This document shows positions 33,064 to 41,391 of a DNA stretch of 64,000 bases, piece after piece (position 1 is the stretch's first letter; each line of letters begins with the position of its first letter). This stretch comes from Bacteroidota bacterium. Lineage in GTDB: Bacteria > Bacteroidota > Bacteroidia > Chitinophagales > LD1. A program made the position numbers and the translations under genes. The notes under the pieces are model-generated. The model was not told the DNA's origin, did not search any database, and saw only the letters and a program-made list of their open reading frames with translations. Location of the stretch: contig JAFDYN010000013.1 in NCBI GenBank assembly GCA_018267385.1, forward strand, positions 1-64,000, written 5' to 3'.

Positions 33064-34489
33064 TCGCTATGACGGCCGTTTTATTGAATGGCGGAGGATT
33101 GCTGGTAGTAGGGTGCTGGATGGAGACAAAATAATTCCTGCCATCGGGCGTAAACATATTCCCTGAGGTCTCGCAGCCCTCCGGACCTACCATAAATCTT
33201 TTGAGGTCTTCCAGCGTTGGATTTTGGATGGACATATCGAGGAAATAGACCTCGTTGTACACTTCATGCTTTGCGGAAACCTCTGCGCTGGCGCTGCCGT
33301 TTTTATCTCCGTCAGTGTCTTCGCTGATGATCAGGTATTTCTTGCCTCTGATAGTCGCAGATGTCATGGCATCGGGACTGGAGAAGCAAAAGCGCGAATT
33401 TACTTTGCTCACGCCTCCATTCAGATAGGGGCGCATCTTGTTTGTGCGGAGGTCCAGCTCTACTATGCGACCATAGTGGTCCTCATAGTTGTGACCAGTG
33501 GTGTGGCAGAGCTGGTCCAGGTGATGTGCCGGGCGCCCGCCCATCGCTATCTCGCGGTCAAAGCTGAAGTGATTGGTGCCTGACTCGCTGATGTAGAGCT
33601 TGTCGCCTATGGCTTCTATCCACTCGGTGCTATTGAGCATGGTTGCATGGCGATGCACGGCTACATCTATGATATTCATGAGGGAGTCATCCTGCATAGG
33701 CAGCGCGATCCAGGAGCCGCTCTGTGCATCTGCGCTCTGCTGGTAGGCATAGAGCTGACCACCTGTATAGACGCCGGGCTCTTTGCAGATATATTTAAAT
33801 ACGATAGCCGGGACATTGTCTGAGGTCAGGTAGATGGTCTTGCCATCAGGCATGCACTGTGCATCTTCGTGCGGATAGCGGCCAAATTCTTTGACCTTTT
33901 GTATGGCCTTATGCGTCTTGGGGTCTACCTCTACCATCCAGCCGTAGTTGAGGTATTTCTTTTTGCCACGGTAGTCAGAGGTGTCTGTGATGCCGAAGCG
34001 CGAGTAGATCTCTGCATTGCTCTGCGGGAATTCTTCTTCTGTAGTCAGGATTGTTCCACGTGGAGTGATGGTGCCACCACAGTTGCGAAAGGTTTCGCCC
34101 ACGTTGCTGAAATCTATAGCGTGCTTATCACCGATCACTACCCACTGTCCACGCTTCTTGCGCACCTCAAACACGGTACCACCACCGCCATCGCCCAGTA
34201 CTTTATTGGGGATGTGCTCTTCCTGATTGACATAGAGGTAGCCGTGCTCACTGGAGCTATCTATAGGGATGTAGACGATCATGTCCTGGCTGCCTTTGCC
34301 TGGCGCCTTGACACCGGCATTGGTCACTACAGTATCATACTCACTGTATAGCACAGTGTATTTGAACCCCTCAGGGATGATGACTGTGCGGGTATCGTAG
34401 TTGATGCCCACAGGCCGGAAGAGTGGCTGTGGCTGGGCTACAGCAAAGGCGCTGATGCCGACACAGGCAGCGAGCAAAAAGTTTTTCAT
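33050..34489 (-). CDS. Secreted PhoX/DUF839 family protein
   Basis: A 479-residue exported protein (signal peptide 1-19) of the DUF839 beta-propeller family, which includes the calcium- and iron-dependent alkaline phosphatase PhoX. The segment FRNCGGTITPRGTILTTEEE (134-153) aligns with the PhoX N-C-x-G-x-x-T-P-x-G-T-x-L-T-x-E-E active-site region, including C137, and NQEEH (88-92) with a further metal-binding motif. Phosphatase activity is plausible but many homologues are uncharacterised. The -7-like element TATATTTA sits four bases before the ATG, and a 13-of-16 parS-like site is inside at 34052-34067. Confidence 0.85.
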   Translation of the reverse strand: MKNFLLAACVGISAFAVAQPQPLFRPVGINYDTRTVIIPEGFKYTVLYSEYDTVVTNAGVKAPGKGSQDMIVYIPIDSSSEHGYLYVNQEEHIPNKVLGDGGGGTVFEVRKKRGQWVVIGDKHAIDFSNVGETFRNCGGTITPRGTILTTEEEFPQSNAEIYSRFGITDTSDYRGKKKYLNYGWMVEVDPKTHKAIQKVKEFGRYPHEDAQCMPDGKTIYLTSDNVPAIVFKYICKEPGVYTGGQLYAYQQSADAQSGSWIALPMQDDSLMNIIDVAVHRHATMLNSTEWIEAIGDKLYISESGTNHFSFDREIAMGGRPAHHLDQLCHTTGHNYEDHYGRIVELDLRTNKMRPYLNGGVSKVNSRFCFSSPDAMTSATIRGKKYLIISEDTDGDKNGSASAEVSAKHEVYNEVYFLDMSIQNPTLEDLKRFMVGPEGCETSGNMFTPDGRNYFVSIQHPTTSNPPPFNKTAVIAITGF

Positions 34490-34534
34490 CCGGTAAATAT
34501 ACCAGTCCGCTGCAAATGTGTTGTTAAGTAAAAG

Positions 34535-35074
34535 TTAGGCGATCACCTGGTATATCTCCCGCAGATTGCGGCCGAGACCATCATAATCCAGGCCGTAGCC
34601 TACGATGAATTCATTTGGGATCTCCATGCCCACGTAGTCTATGCGCAGGTCGGTCTTGAGTGCTTTAGGCTTGAATAGCAGCGTGGCTACTTTCACAGAG
34701 GCGGGTCCGAGCGCTTCTGTAGCGGGCACTATTTTGGCTAATGTGTGCCCTGTATCGATGATGTCTTCTACGAGGATGATATCACGGCCTTTCACATCTT
34801 CATTGATGCCTATGAGCGAAGTGAGCTCTCCGGTAGAGGTCGTGCCGCGGTACGAGGAGGCTTTGATAAAGGATATCTCACACCGGCAGGTCAGATGTTT
34901 CACCAGGTCAGAGGCAAACATAAAGGAGCCGTTGAGGATGGGCACGATGAGGGGAGTTTTGCCGGCGTAGTCCTGATTGATCCTGTCGGCCATCTGGCTG
35001 ACGGCTGCGAGTATCTGCTGCTCGGTGATATAAAGCCGGAAAGACTTGTCGCCCAGCGTTATAGTTTGCTCCAT
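34535..35074 (-). CDS. hpt: Hypoxanthine phosphoribosyltransferase
   Basis: A 179-residue purine salvage enzyme that converts hypoxanthine (and usually guanine) plus PRPP to the nucleotide. The PRPP-binding loop IILVEDIIDTGHTL is intact, as are the segment VPILNGSFMFASDL and the C-terminal VGYGLDYDGLGRNL that forms the base pocket. The ATG at 35074 is used because the longer frame to 35161 adds an unrelated hydrophobic leader. It stands alone on the minus strand. Confidence 0.94.
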   Translation of the reverse strand: MEQTITLGDKSFRLYITEQQILAAVSQMADRINQDYAGKTPLIVPILNGSFMFASDLVKHLTCRCEISFIKASSYRGTTSTGELTSLIGINEDVKGRDIILVEDIIDTGHTLAKIVPATEALGPASVKVATLLFKPKALKTDLRIDYVGMEIPNEFIVGYGLDYDGLGRNLREIYQVIA

Positions 35075-35172
35075 CGTACTTCTTTTGGCAAAAATGTATT
35101 TTTTGAGAAATATAAACAAGAGCACACTACACAGAGGGCACTGAGGTGGCACAGAGATCATGGAGGATATAT

Positions 35173-35206
35173 AAAAAGGAGGGAAGGGATTTAATCCCTT
35201 CCCTCC
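35173..35206 (-). terminator. Strong terminator hairpin of msrA within a longer inverted repeat
   Basis: A perfect 14-base-pair stem (GGAGGGAAGGGATT/AATCCCTTCCCTCC, 35178-35206) is followed on the minus strand by TTTTT. Outer arms CACAGAGAT (35150-35158) and ATCTCTGTG (35212-35220) extend the inverted repeat to 71 bases. It lies 31 bases after the msrA stop. The CACAGAG arms resemble a common dispersed intergenic repeat. Confidence 0.82.
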
Positions 35207-35236
35207 GTGATATCTCTGTGAGCTCTGTATAGCAAA

Positions 35237-35899
35237 CTACCTCTTCATGCGGTCTTTAAAGATCTTTTCAAACTTTTCGACCTTAGGGCGGATCACTATC
35301 TGGCAGTACGGCTGTGAGCCATGCTGATTGTAGTAGTCCTGATGGTAGTCCTCAGCTTTGTAAAAGACAGAGAACGGAGTCACCTCTGTGACGATGGGAT
35401 CGCTGTAGACCTTGGCGTCAGTGAGTGCCTTGATGATGTCCTGAGCTGCCTTTTTCTGCTCTTCATTGCGGTAAAAGATAGCGGAGCGATATTGCGTACC
35501 CTCGTCAGCGCCTTGCCTGTTGAGTGTAGTAGGGTCATGCACAGTGAAGAAGACCTTGAATATCTCATCGAGGTTTGTCTTTGTCTTGTCATAGGTGATC
35601 TGTACTACCTCGGCGTGGCCGGTCTCGCCGGTGCAGACATCGTGGTAGGATGGGTTTTTCATCGTACCACCGCTAAAGCCGGACTCTACGCTCACGACAC
35701 CGTCCAGGCGCTGGTAGATGGCCTCTATGCACCAGTAGCAGCCTCCGGCCAGCGTGATGGTATCGAGAGTGGCATTGTTCATGGTTTGTGTTTTGTTTTG
35801 AGTGGAGGAATGAGTTTGCTTGCCCTGGCCGCAGCTTTGCAGTGAGAATGCGAGGGCGACAAGAAGTAGCAGGGGAGCCTTTTGGATGAAGTGGGTCAT
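35237..35899 (-). CDS. msrA: Peptide-methionine (S)-S-oxide reductase MsrA, lipoprotein
   Basis: MsrA reduces the S-epimer of methionine sulfoxide in proteins. The 220-residue product has a lipobox SLQSC (C23) at the end of a signal peptide, so it is probably membrane-anchored outside the cytosol, and a complete MsrA domain from about residue 45. The catalytic motif is AGGCYWCIEA with C54, followed by SGFSGG and the HAEVVQI and DEGTQYRS segments. A second start at M40 would give a cytosolic form, but the lipobox argues for the longer protein. Confidence 0.94.
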   Translation of the reverse strand: MTHFIQKAPLLLLVALAFSLQSCGQGKQTHSSTQNKTQTMNNATLDTITLAGGCYWCIEAIYQRLDGVVSVESGFSGGTMKNPSYHDVCTGETGHAEVVQITYDKTKTNLDEIFKVFFTVHDPTTLNRQGADEGTQYRSAIFYRNEEQKKAAQDIIKALTDAKVYSDPIVTEVTPFSVFYKAEDYHQDYYNQHGSQPYCQIVIRPKVEKFEKIFKDRMKR

Positions 35900-35940
35900 T
35901 GGTTTATTTTATCCAATAGACGCAAATGGGAGGCCAAACC

Positions 35941-37230
35941 TTACAGGCTGGATATGAGTAGCGTCTGGCCTATCTTGATATCATTGTCCTTTAGCCCGTT
36001 CAGGCGCATGAGGTCTTCTACCGGCACATTGTACTGCCGCGCTATAGAGTAGAGCGTATCGGTGTCTTCTACCTTGTGGTATTTGGGGTCATTCAGCGCA
36101 CCGGTACCGGCATCGGCAGGCGTGTTTTTGCCATCATTGTCTACTACGTGAAATTTCAGCGGTGTCTCACGTGTTCCACGTAGCACTATGACCTGACCGG
36201 CCAGCGGCTGACAGTTTTTGTCGATACCATTGCGCTTGTACAGGTCGGCTACCTGCACTCCAAATTTCTGCGCCACATCACGCATGGTCTCACCCTCTGC
36301 GAGCTCATACTGATAGTAGGATGTTTCAGATTTCTTTTTCTCCAGGTAGATGTACTCGCCGTTTTTGACGCTGGTAGCTGGCGTCATATCGTTGTACGCA
36401 TACAGGTTTTCCAGCGGCACGTTATACTTCTGCCCGATGGCCGGGAGGGTTACTGATGGCTTGTATACTACTGCACGCACACCGTTTATCAGCCGCTCAT
36501 CCAGCTGTACACCGCCGTAGGCCGTGTTGATCTGAGTAGCAGGGCCGGTAGCAGATGGAGCTACTGCTTTTACTTTGATTGTTTCTACTGCAGCCGGTGC
36601 GCTGGCATGCGGCTGTACAGGCATATACTGCGGGTACTGCGTAGGGGCTGCGGGTACGGCAGGGGCGCTGCCGGATGGGGTAGCTGCTGCCAGGACCGGT
36701 GTGGCCGGTGCGTCGCCTTTCAGCGCTTCTTTATCCAGGTCGTAGAGCTTGTATGCCTCTATCAGTCCGATGATGATCTGCGGATATTGAGGATTGGTAG
36801 CATAGCCTGCGGCTTTGAGGCCACGGGCCCAGCCTTTGTAGTCTGTAGGTTGCAGCTTGAAGAGGCCGGCATAGCGTGGCCTGTTCTTTAGAAAGTCTGA
36901 GTGATCCTTGAAGGATTCTTCGGGAGACTTGTACACACGAAAGCACTCCTGGGGCTGGTCATCATCATGCCGGTAGGATGCTCCTGACCACTCATTGTGG
37001 CACTTGATGCCAAAGTGATTGTTAGAGTTGAGCGCCAGTACGGACTGGCCACATCCGGACTCATGTATGCCTTGTGCCAGTGTGACACTGGCAGGTATAC
37101 CGGTGAGCTTCATCTCAGCGATGGCTATATTCTTGTATTTCTCCACGTAGTCCATGACAGCCTTTGGCGACTGTGCCTGTACGGCGAGGCCGGACAGCAG
37201 GAGCGATATGCAGCAGACAAATAAACGCAT
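35941..37230 (-). CDS. Secreted glucosaminidase with LysM repeats
   Basis: A 429-residue exported cell-wall hydrolase. After the signal peptide (1-19) comes a FlgJ-type N-acetylglucosaminidase domain (about 22-165) with IHESGCGQSVLALNSNNHFGIK carried in two parts (catalytic Glu in HESG, then NNHFGIKC). A Pro/Ala-rich linker (170-220) and three LysM-like repeats follow; the last (about 381-428, DTLYSIARQYNVPVEDLMRLN) is the clearest. It probably cleaves peptidoglycan glycan strands during growth or division. A 13-of-16 parS-like site lies inside at 36172-36187. Confidence 0.9.
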   Translation of the reverse strand: MRLFVCCISLLLSGLAVQAQSPKAVMDYVEKYKNIAIAEMKLTGIPASVTLAQGIHESGCGQSVLALNSNNHFGIKCHNEWSGASYRHDDDQPQECFRVYKSPEESFKDHSDFLKNRPRYAGLFKLQPTDYKGWARGLKAAGYATNPQYPQIIIGLIEAYKLYDLDKEALKGDAPATPVLAAATPSGSAPAVPAAPTQYPQYMPVQPHASAPAAVETIKVKAVAPSATGPATQINTAYGGVQLDERLINGVRAVVYKPSVTLPAIGQKYNVPLENLYAYNDMTPATSVKNGEYIYLEKKKSETSYYQYELAEGETMRDVAQKFGVQVADLYKRNGIDKNCQPLAGQVIVLRGTRETPLKFHVVDNDGKNTPADAGTGALNDPKYHKVEDTDTLYSIARQYNVPVEDLMRLNGLKDNDIKIGQTLLISSL

Positions 37231-37378
37231 CTCGGGCAGTTTTTCTCAAGGGTAAAGTAAAAACAAGTCCGTCTTATATCTTACGCGCCTTGTAGACCAT
37301 TTGTTGTGCTGATTCCGCAAAATAGTACAGCAGAAAGAACACTGAAAAATGTCACATTTCGGCGTGAAGCCGCTAAAA

Positions 37379-38014
37379 CTATAATTTTCTGGCGAAACTT
37401 ACACCATCCCGTATAGGAATGATGACTGTCTGCACACGGGGATCTGTAGCGAGCTTCTGATTATACAGGTGCATATTCAGCCCATCTTTGTCCTTGTTTT
37501 CAAGCAGTACTTTGCCGTCGCGCAGCACATTGTCACTGAGGATGTAGCCGCCCGGATTTACCTTATCTATCACCAGATCAAAGTAATGCCGGTAGTTAAC
37601 TTTATCGGCATCTATAAAGACGAGGTCAAACCGGTCGTTTATGGCAGGTATGGTCTCCAGCGCATTGCCGGGGATGAATCGGATCTTGTCTGCCATACCA
37701 CTACGTTGAAAGTATTTGCCAAAGATCGGCTCCAGCTCTTCATTGATATCGAGGGTGTAGAGTATACCGTCATCTGCCAGGCCTTTGGCAAGGCAGAGGG
37801 TAGCATAGCCCGTGAAGGTGCCTATCTCAAGTATCCTGCGTGGTCGCACCATACGGCTGATCATCTCCAGGAAAATGCCCTGCACATGGCCGCTGCACAT
37901 GTGCGGCATCTGTACTTTCAGGAATGTTTCACGTGAAACCTCTGCCAGCAGCGGATCTTCTGCCGCCGCCTGTGTGTCTAGATAGCTATTGAGTATTTCC
38001 GGAGAGAAAGCCAT
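37379..38014 (-). CDS. O-methyltransferase, CCoAOMT-like
   Basis: A 211-residue SAM-dependent O-methyltransferase of the caffeoyl-CoA/catechol type. The SAM site is RILEIGTFTGYATLCLA, and the acidic metal-site motif is FIDADKVNYRHYFD; the first residues MAFSPEILNSYLD are typical. It likely methylates a catechol-like small molecule; the substrate is unknown. The gene holds a nearly perfect parS site at 37925-37940. It lies 12 bases before the idi stop-to-start gap order, being just upstream of none of its own operon partners: idi precedes it on the same strand with 12 bases between. Confidence 0.9.
   Translation of the reverse strand: MAFSPEILNSYLDTQAAAEDPLLAEVSRETFLKVQMPHMCSGHVQGIFLEMISRMVRPRRILEIGTFTGYATLCLAKGLADDGILYTLDINEELEPIFGKYFQRSGMADKIRFIPGNALETIPAINDRFDLVFIDADKVNYRHYFDLVIDKVNPGGYILSDNVLRDGKVLLENKDKDGLNMHLYNQKLATDPRVQTVIIPIRDGVSFARKL
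37925..37940. promoter_or_regulatory. parS: Probable parS site inside the O-methyltransferase gene
   Basis: TGTTTCACGTGAAACC matches TGTTNCACGTGNAACA at all but the last base, with the central TTTCACGTGAAA palindrome perfect. parS sites inside coding sequences are known in many bacteria. Confidence 0.65.
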
Positions 38015-38026
38015 GGTATAAAGGGA

Positions 38027-38560
38027 TTATGCGCCCTGCATGAAAAGGTGCTGCAGGATGATGGGGAACCAAAACGAATATTTGTCTGGATTAGCTTTCA
38101 TGTCATTGAGCAGCTCCTCCTTTGTCACCCACCTGACAGCGTGTATCTCGTCTTTATTAAACTCAAACGCGCCATCGAAAACTCCGGTAAAGACCCAGTC
38201 AAACTCATGCTCCGTCAGGCCGCTTTTGTCATCATGTGCTTTGTAGGTGAAGTGAAATTCTTTTTTCAGCGGGGTCACTATGCCCAGCTCCTCACGCAGC
38301 CTGCGGGCTGCTGCATCTTCAAAACTCTCTCCATCACGCGGGTGGCTGCAGCAGGTATTGCTCCAGATGCCTGCCCAGTGGTATTTGGTAAAGGCGCGCT
38401 GCTGTATCAGCATCTTACCTTCACTGTTGTAGATGATCACGCTTATAGCCTGGTGCAGGAGGCCTTTTTGATGTGCTTCTGTTTTGCCCATCAGGCCGGT
38501 GGGGTGGCCATCGGAGTCGGTGAGTACTACCAGCTCCTCACCTATCTTCTCTTCCATCAT
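38027..38560 (-). CDS. idi: Isopentenyl-diphosphate delta-isomerase, type I
   Basis: Idi interconverts IPP and DMAPP in isoprenoid synthesis. The 177-residue Nudix-fold protein has the catalytic cysteine region NTCCSHPRDGESFEDAA, the Nudix-like RRLREELGI helix, and the glutamate motif TEHEFDWVF, all conserved. Start at 38560 (or 38557) gives the usual N-terminus; the frame extends to 38590 but would overlap the upstream gene. It is seven bases after the gamma carbonic anhydrase gene and is followed by the O-methyltransferase, forming a probable three-gene transcript. Confidence 0.94.
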   Translation of the reverse strand: MMEEKIGEELVVLTDSDGHPTGLMGKTEAHQKGLLHQAISVIIYNSEGKMLIQQRAFTKYHWAGIWSNTCCSHPRDGESFEDAAARRLREELGIVTPLKKEFHFTYKAHDDKSGLTEHEFDWVFTGVFDGAFEFNKDEIHAVRWVTKEELLNDMKANPDKYSFWFPIILQHLFMQGA

Positions 38561-38567
38561 ACGCACT

Positions 38568-39083
38568 TTATTTTTTAAACCAACCGGCATACATCGAGTA
38601 GTTATTGCCGATCCGCTCTATCAGATTTTTGAAATTGTTTTCATCGAGGTCTTTGACCTTTTTTGCAGGAATGCCGGCATAAATGGTGCCACTCTCTACC
38701 ACTGTATTTTCCAGTACGATAGCTCCTGCTGCCACGATGCTGTTGCTTTTTATTACCGCATTATCCATCACAATGGCCCCCATGCCTATCAGCACATTGT
38801 CCTCTATGGTGCAGCCGTGTACGATAGCGCGGTGGCCTATGGAGACGAAGTTGCCGATGGTCGTGGGAGACTTTTGATACGTGCAGTGTATCACTGCGCC
38901 ATCCTGTATGTTTACCTTATTGCCTACTTTGATGTAATGAACATCACCACGCACTACAGCAGTGAACCATATGCTGCAATCGTCGCCCATGGTGACATCG
39001 CCTACTACAGTGGCATTATCAGCGAGCCAGCAGTTGGCTCCAAATTTTGGCTCAGCGCCGTTGACTGGGAGTATCAGTGCCAT
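38568..39083 (-). CDS. Gamma carbonic anhydrase family protein
   Basis: A 171-residue left-handed beta-helix protein of the gamma carbonic anhydrase/PaaY family. The zinc histidines are in place: H66 (AVIHC), H84 (SIGHR) and H89 (IVHGC), spread over hexapeptide repeats from about 15 to 140, with a C-terminal helix. Members include carbonic anhydrases and the thioesterase PaaY; the latter would fit the paa cluster 30 kb away, but this cannot be decided. It is upstream of idi with seven bases between. Confidence 0.9.
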   Translation of the reverse strand: MALILPVNGAEPKFGANCWLADNATVVGDVTMGDDCSIWFTAVVRGDVHYIKVGNKVNIQDGAVIHCTYQKSPTTIGNFVSIGHRAIVHGCTIEDNVLIGMGAIVMDNAVIKSNSIVAAGAIVLENTVVESGTIYAGIPAKKVKDLDENNFKNLIERIGNNYSMYAGWFKK

Positions 39084-39161
39084 TCCTTCAGGTGGATGGC
39101 AAAGGTGCAAAGAAATCGATAAGATTGGTAGTCGCTTTGCAGATGCTTAATAACTCGTCAT

Positions 39162-40007
39162 TTAAAGCGGGCAAAGCTCTTCACTGACACGCCACAGTTC
39201 TTTCTGTAGCACTTTGTCAAATGTCTGTTTACCTGGCTTTTGCTCTTTGCATTTATTAAAATATTTACCTGTCATGCCGCGTAGATCGTCAGATGAAGCC
39301 AGGTATACGGAGGTGGCGGCACCTTTCTCCACACTGATGGCGCCGATAGCCGTGATCAGAGACCATACGGCACTGGCGTACCATGTTGTGTCCTTGTTTC
39401 CTATGTTGGTCTTTACAAAGCCCGGATGAAGGCTATTGGCGGTGACCTGAGTGCCTGCGAGACGCGCTGCCAGCTCTTGTGTGAAAAGGACATTTGCAAG
39501 CTTGCTCTGTGCGTACGCTTTCATGATGAAATAGCCTTTATCTTTTTTGAAAGATTCAAAGTCTATTTTACCGTTGTAATGAGAATCTGACGATACGTTG
39601 ACGATGCGTGCGTAGTCGGATTTTTTTATGAGGTCTAAGAGGAGATTGGTCAGGAGAAATTGAGAGAAGTGGTTGGTAGCAATGGTCATCTCAAGGCCAT
39701 CATCAGTCAGCGCAAAGTCGGGAAATACACCGCCTGCATTATTGATGAGCACATCCAGTGAGCTGTGGTCTGCTTTTACTTTTTCCGCCATGGCCCTGAT
39801 GGATTTTTGCGAAGAAAGGTCGGCGGTATAATAGCTGATGTTTTTCTGGCCAGTCGTTGAGGTGATATCTTGCGATGCCTCTTTGAGTTTTGCCTCACTG
39901 CGTGCAGCGAGGATGAGATGAGCACCCTGGCCGGCAAGGGCCCTGGCAGTGGCCAGGCCGATACCAGATGTGGCACCCGTGATAAGGATTGTTTTGCCTT
40001 GGGTCAT
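39162..40007 (-). CDS. Short-chain dehydrogenase/reductase
   Basis: A 281-residue classical SDR similar to the retinol dehydrogenase/WW-domain oxidoreductase group. The NAD(P) motif TGATSGIGLATA is at 10-21, NNAG at about residue 90, the catalytic serine in VNVSSDSH and the Y-x-x-x-K motif in YAQSK. Basic residue R37 in LAARSEAKL suggests NADP. The substrate is unknown. Its start overlaps the stop of the upstream exported esterase gene by four bases (ATGA), an odd coupling between a cytosolic and a secreted enzyme. Confidence 0.92.
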   Translation of the reverse strand: MTQGKTILITGATSGIGLATARALAGQGAHLILAARSEAKLKEASQDITSTTGQKNISYYTADLSSQKSIRAMAEKVKADHSSLDVLINNAGGVFPDFALTDDGLEMTIATNHFSQFLLTNLLLDLIKKSDYARIVNVSSDSHYNGKIDFESFKKDKGYFIMKAYAQSKLANVLFTQELAARLAGTQVTANSLHPGFVKTNIGNKDTTWYASAVWSLITAIGAISVEKGAATSVYLASSDDLRGMTGKYFNKCKEQKPGKQTFDKVLQKELWRVSEELCPL

Positions 40008-41236
40008 TGGATGGATATTTTGCGCGTGAAAGTACGTGGTTCTGTCGCTACTTTCACCGTGTAAATGCCTGATGCGAGATTTTCCACGTGGAACGATACC
40101 TCCTCACCTGCCCCCTGTGTGGTGCCGAGCAGTCTGCCCGTCGCATCATACAGATCGGCCTGCAGGATCGGCGCTGTGCTCTGAATATAAAATTGTGAAC
40201 TAGCCGGGTTGGGGTAAATGTCCAGTATCTGATGGGGCGCGTCCGCTGCTATACCCTGCGGCAGCTGACAATCCAGTGTATAAAAGAATGTGGCTACTGC
40301 GGAGTCCATGCTATTGGCTATGGCGGGGTCATTGTCCCAAGGCACATGGTCAGAACCCTGAAATGACTGGAGTGAATGTCGCGCGCCAGCGGCACTGAAT
40401 CGTGGGGCCATCATGCCGGAGCCGCACAGCCGGATGGTAGGCAGGATGCCTCCTGTGTATCCTGCAAAGGCGTACGCGCAATCATAAGGCACAATACGAT
40501 CTGAAGTACCCTGTGACAGTATGGTGGGCGGTGAGCCTGTGTGTATCCAGTTGAGATTATTGATAGCGCCGGCCAGGCTGGCTACGGCGTAGGGCCTTGT
40601 GGTGTAGCCCGGATTGCCACTATTGCCCTCTATGCCGCCGTTGCTATCGAGTAAGGCGAGAAAGGGTGCCGGAAGTGTATTTTCACTATCGAGGAATGCT
40701 ACAAAATCTGAGCCTATAGCGCCGGCGGAGCTGCCGCCGATATAGATGCGGCCGGTGTCGATCTGCCAGTTATTAGTAGTGCTGTATTCCTTTTTGAAAT
40801 AGCGGATGGCTGCTTTCATGTCTGACATGGCCCAGACCATGTATTTGAAATCCTGTAGAGAGTCATAGAGGGATATGACAGATGGTGCGAGACGGTAATT
40901 GATAGTAGCGCATACGTAGCCTCTCTGTGCGAAACGGTAGCAGAGATATTTCATGTCGCCGTCGTCTTTAGTGCCCTGGAAGAACGCACCGCCATGCATC
41001 CAAATGATGAGCCTGCGCGCAGATGCGGTGTCTCCGTGTGGTTGGTATACGTCTAGCCACTCGGTCACGGCGGAGTCGCCGGCGGTAGTGGTGTAGGTCA
41101 CATCCTGAGTGGAGTCTACATCTGGAAATATCATGTGGAGATACCTGTCGGAGCATTGGTTTTGCGCACGGGCGGTGAGGGCAGAGGTCGCGATGAGCGT
41201 GAATGCAAGCACTAGCCGGAGGATTCGTATCTGCAT
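40004..41236 (-). CDS. T9SS-exported alpha/beta hydrolase (carboxylesterase-like)
   Basis: A 410-residue secreted esterase. A signal peptide (1-24) precedes a carboxylesterase/BD-FAE-type hydrolase domain with oxyanion motif WMHGGAFFQG (79-88) and nucleophile motif GGSSAG (S170). Residues about 335-410 form a type A T9SS sorting domain (LDIYPNPASSQF, ending in ASGIYTVKV and a short basic tail), so it is exported across the outer membrane by the system that includes GldM. The ATG at 41236 is chosen for the signal peptide. A 14-of-16 parS-like site lies within the sorting domain coding region (40080-40095). Confidence 0.88.
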   Translation of the reverse strand: MQIRILRLVLAFTLIATSALTARAQNQCSDRYLHMIFPDVDSTQDVTYTTTAGDSAVTEWLDVYQPHGDTASARRLIIWMHGGAFFQGTKDDGDMKYLCYRFAQRGYVCATINYRLAPSVISLYDSLQDFKYMVWAMSDMKAAIRYFKKEYSTTNNWQIDTGRIYIGGSSAGAIGSDFVAFLDSENTLPAPFLALLDSNGGIEGNSGNPGYTTRPYAVASLAGAINNLNWIHTGSPPTILSQGTSDRIVPYDCAYAFAGYTGGILPTIRLCGSGMMAPRFSAAGARHSLQSFQGSDHVPWDNDPAIANSMDSAVATFFYTLDCQLPQGIAADAPHQILDIYPNPASSQFYIQSTAPILQADLYDATGRLLGTTQGAGEEVSFHVENLASGIYTVKVATEPRTFTRKISIQ

Positions 41237-41391
41237 AGCTGACGTATTGTGTTCTACATGGTAAGGTAAGCAATAGAATGGCTTCGTTACTATCCGTTTT
41301 GTTATTTCACCGATTTTCACGCAATGTTTAACAGTTTCCTGCGCCGCGCCGTCCGGGATGCTTTAGATTAGTCATACAACATATATTTAGC

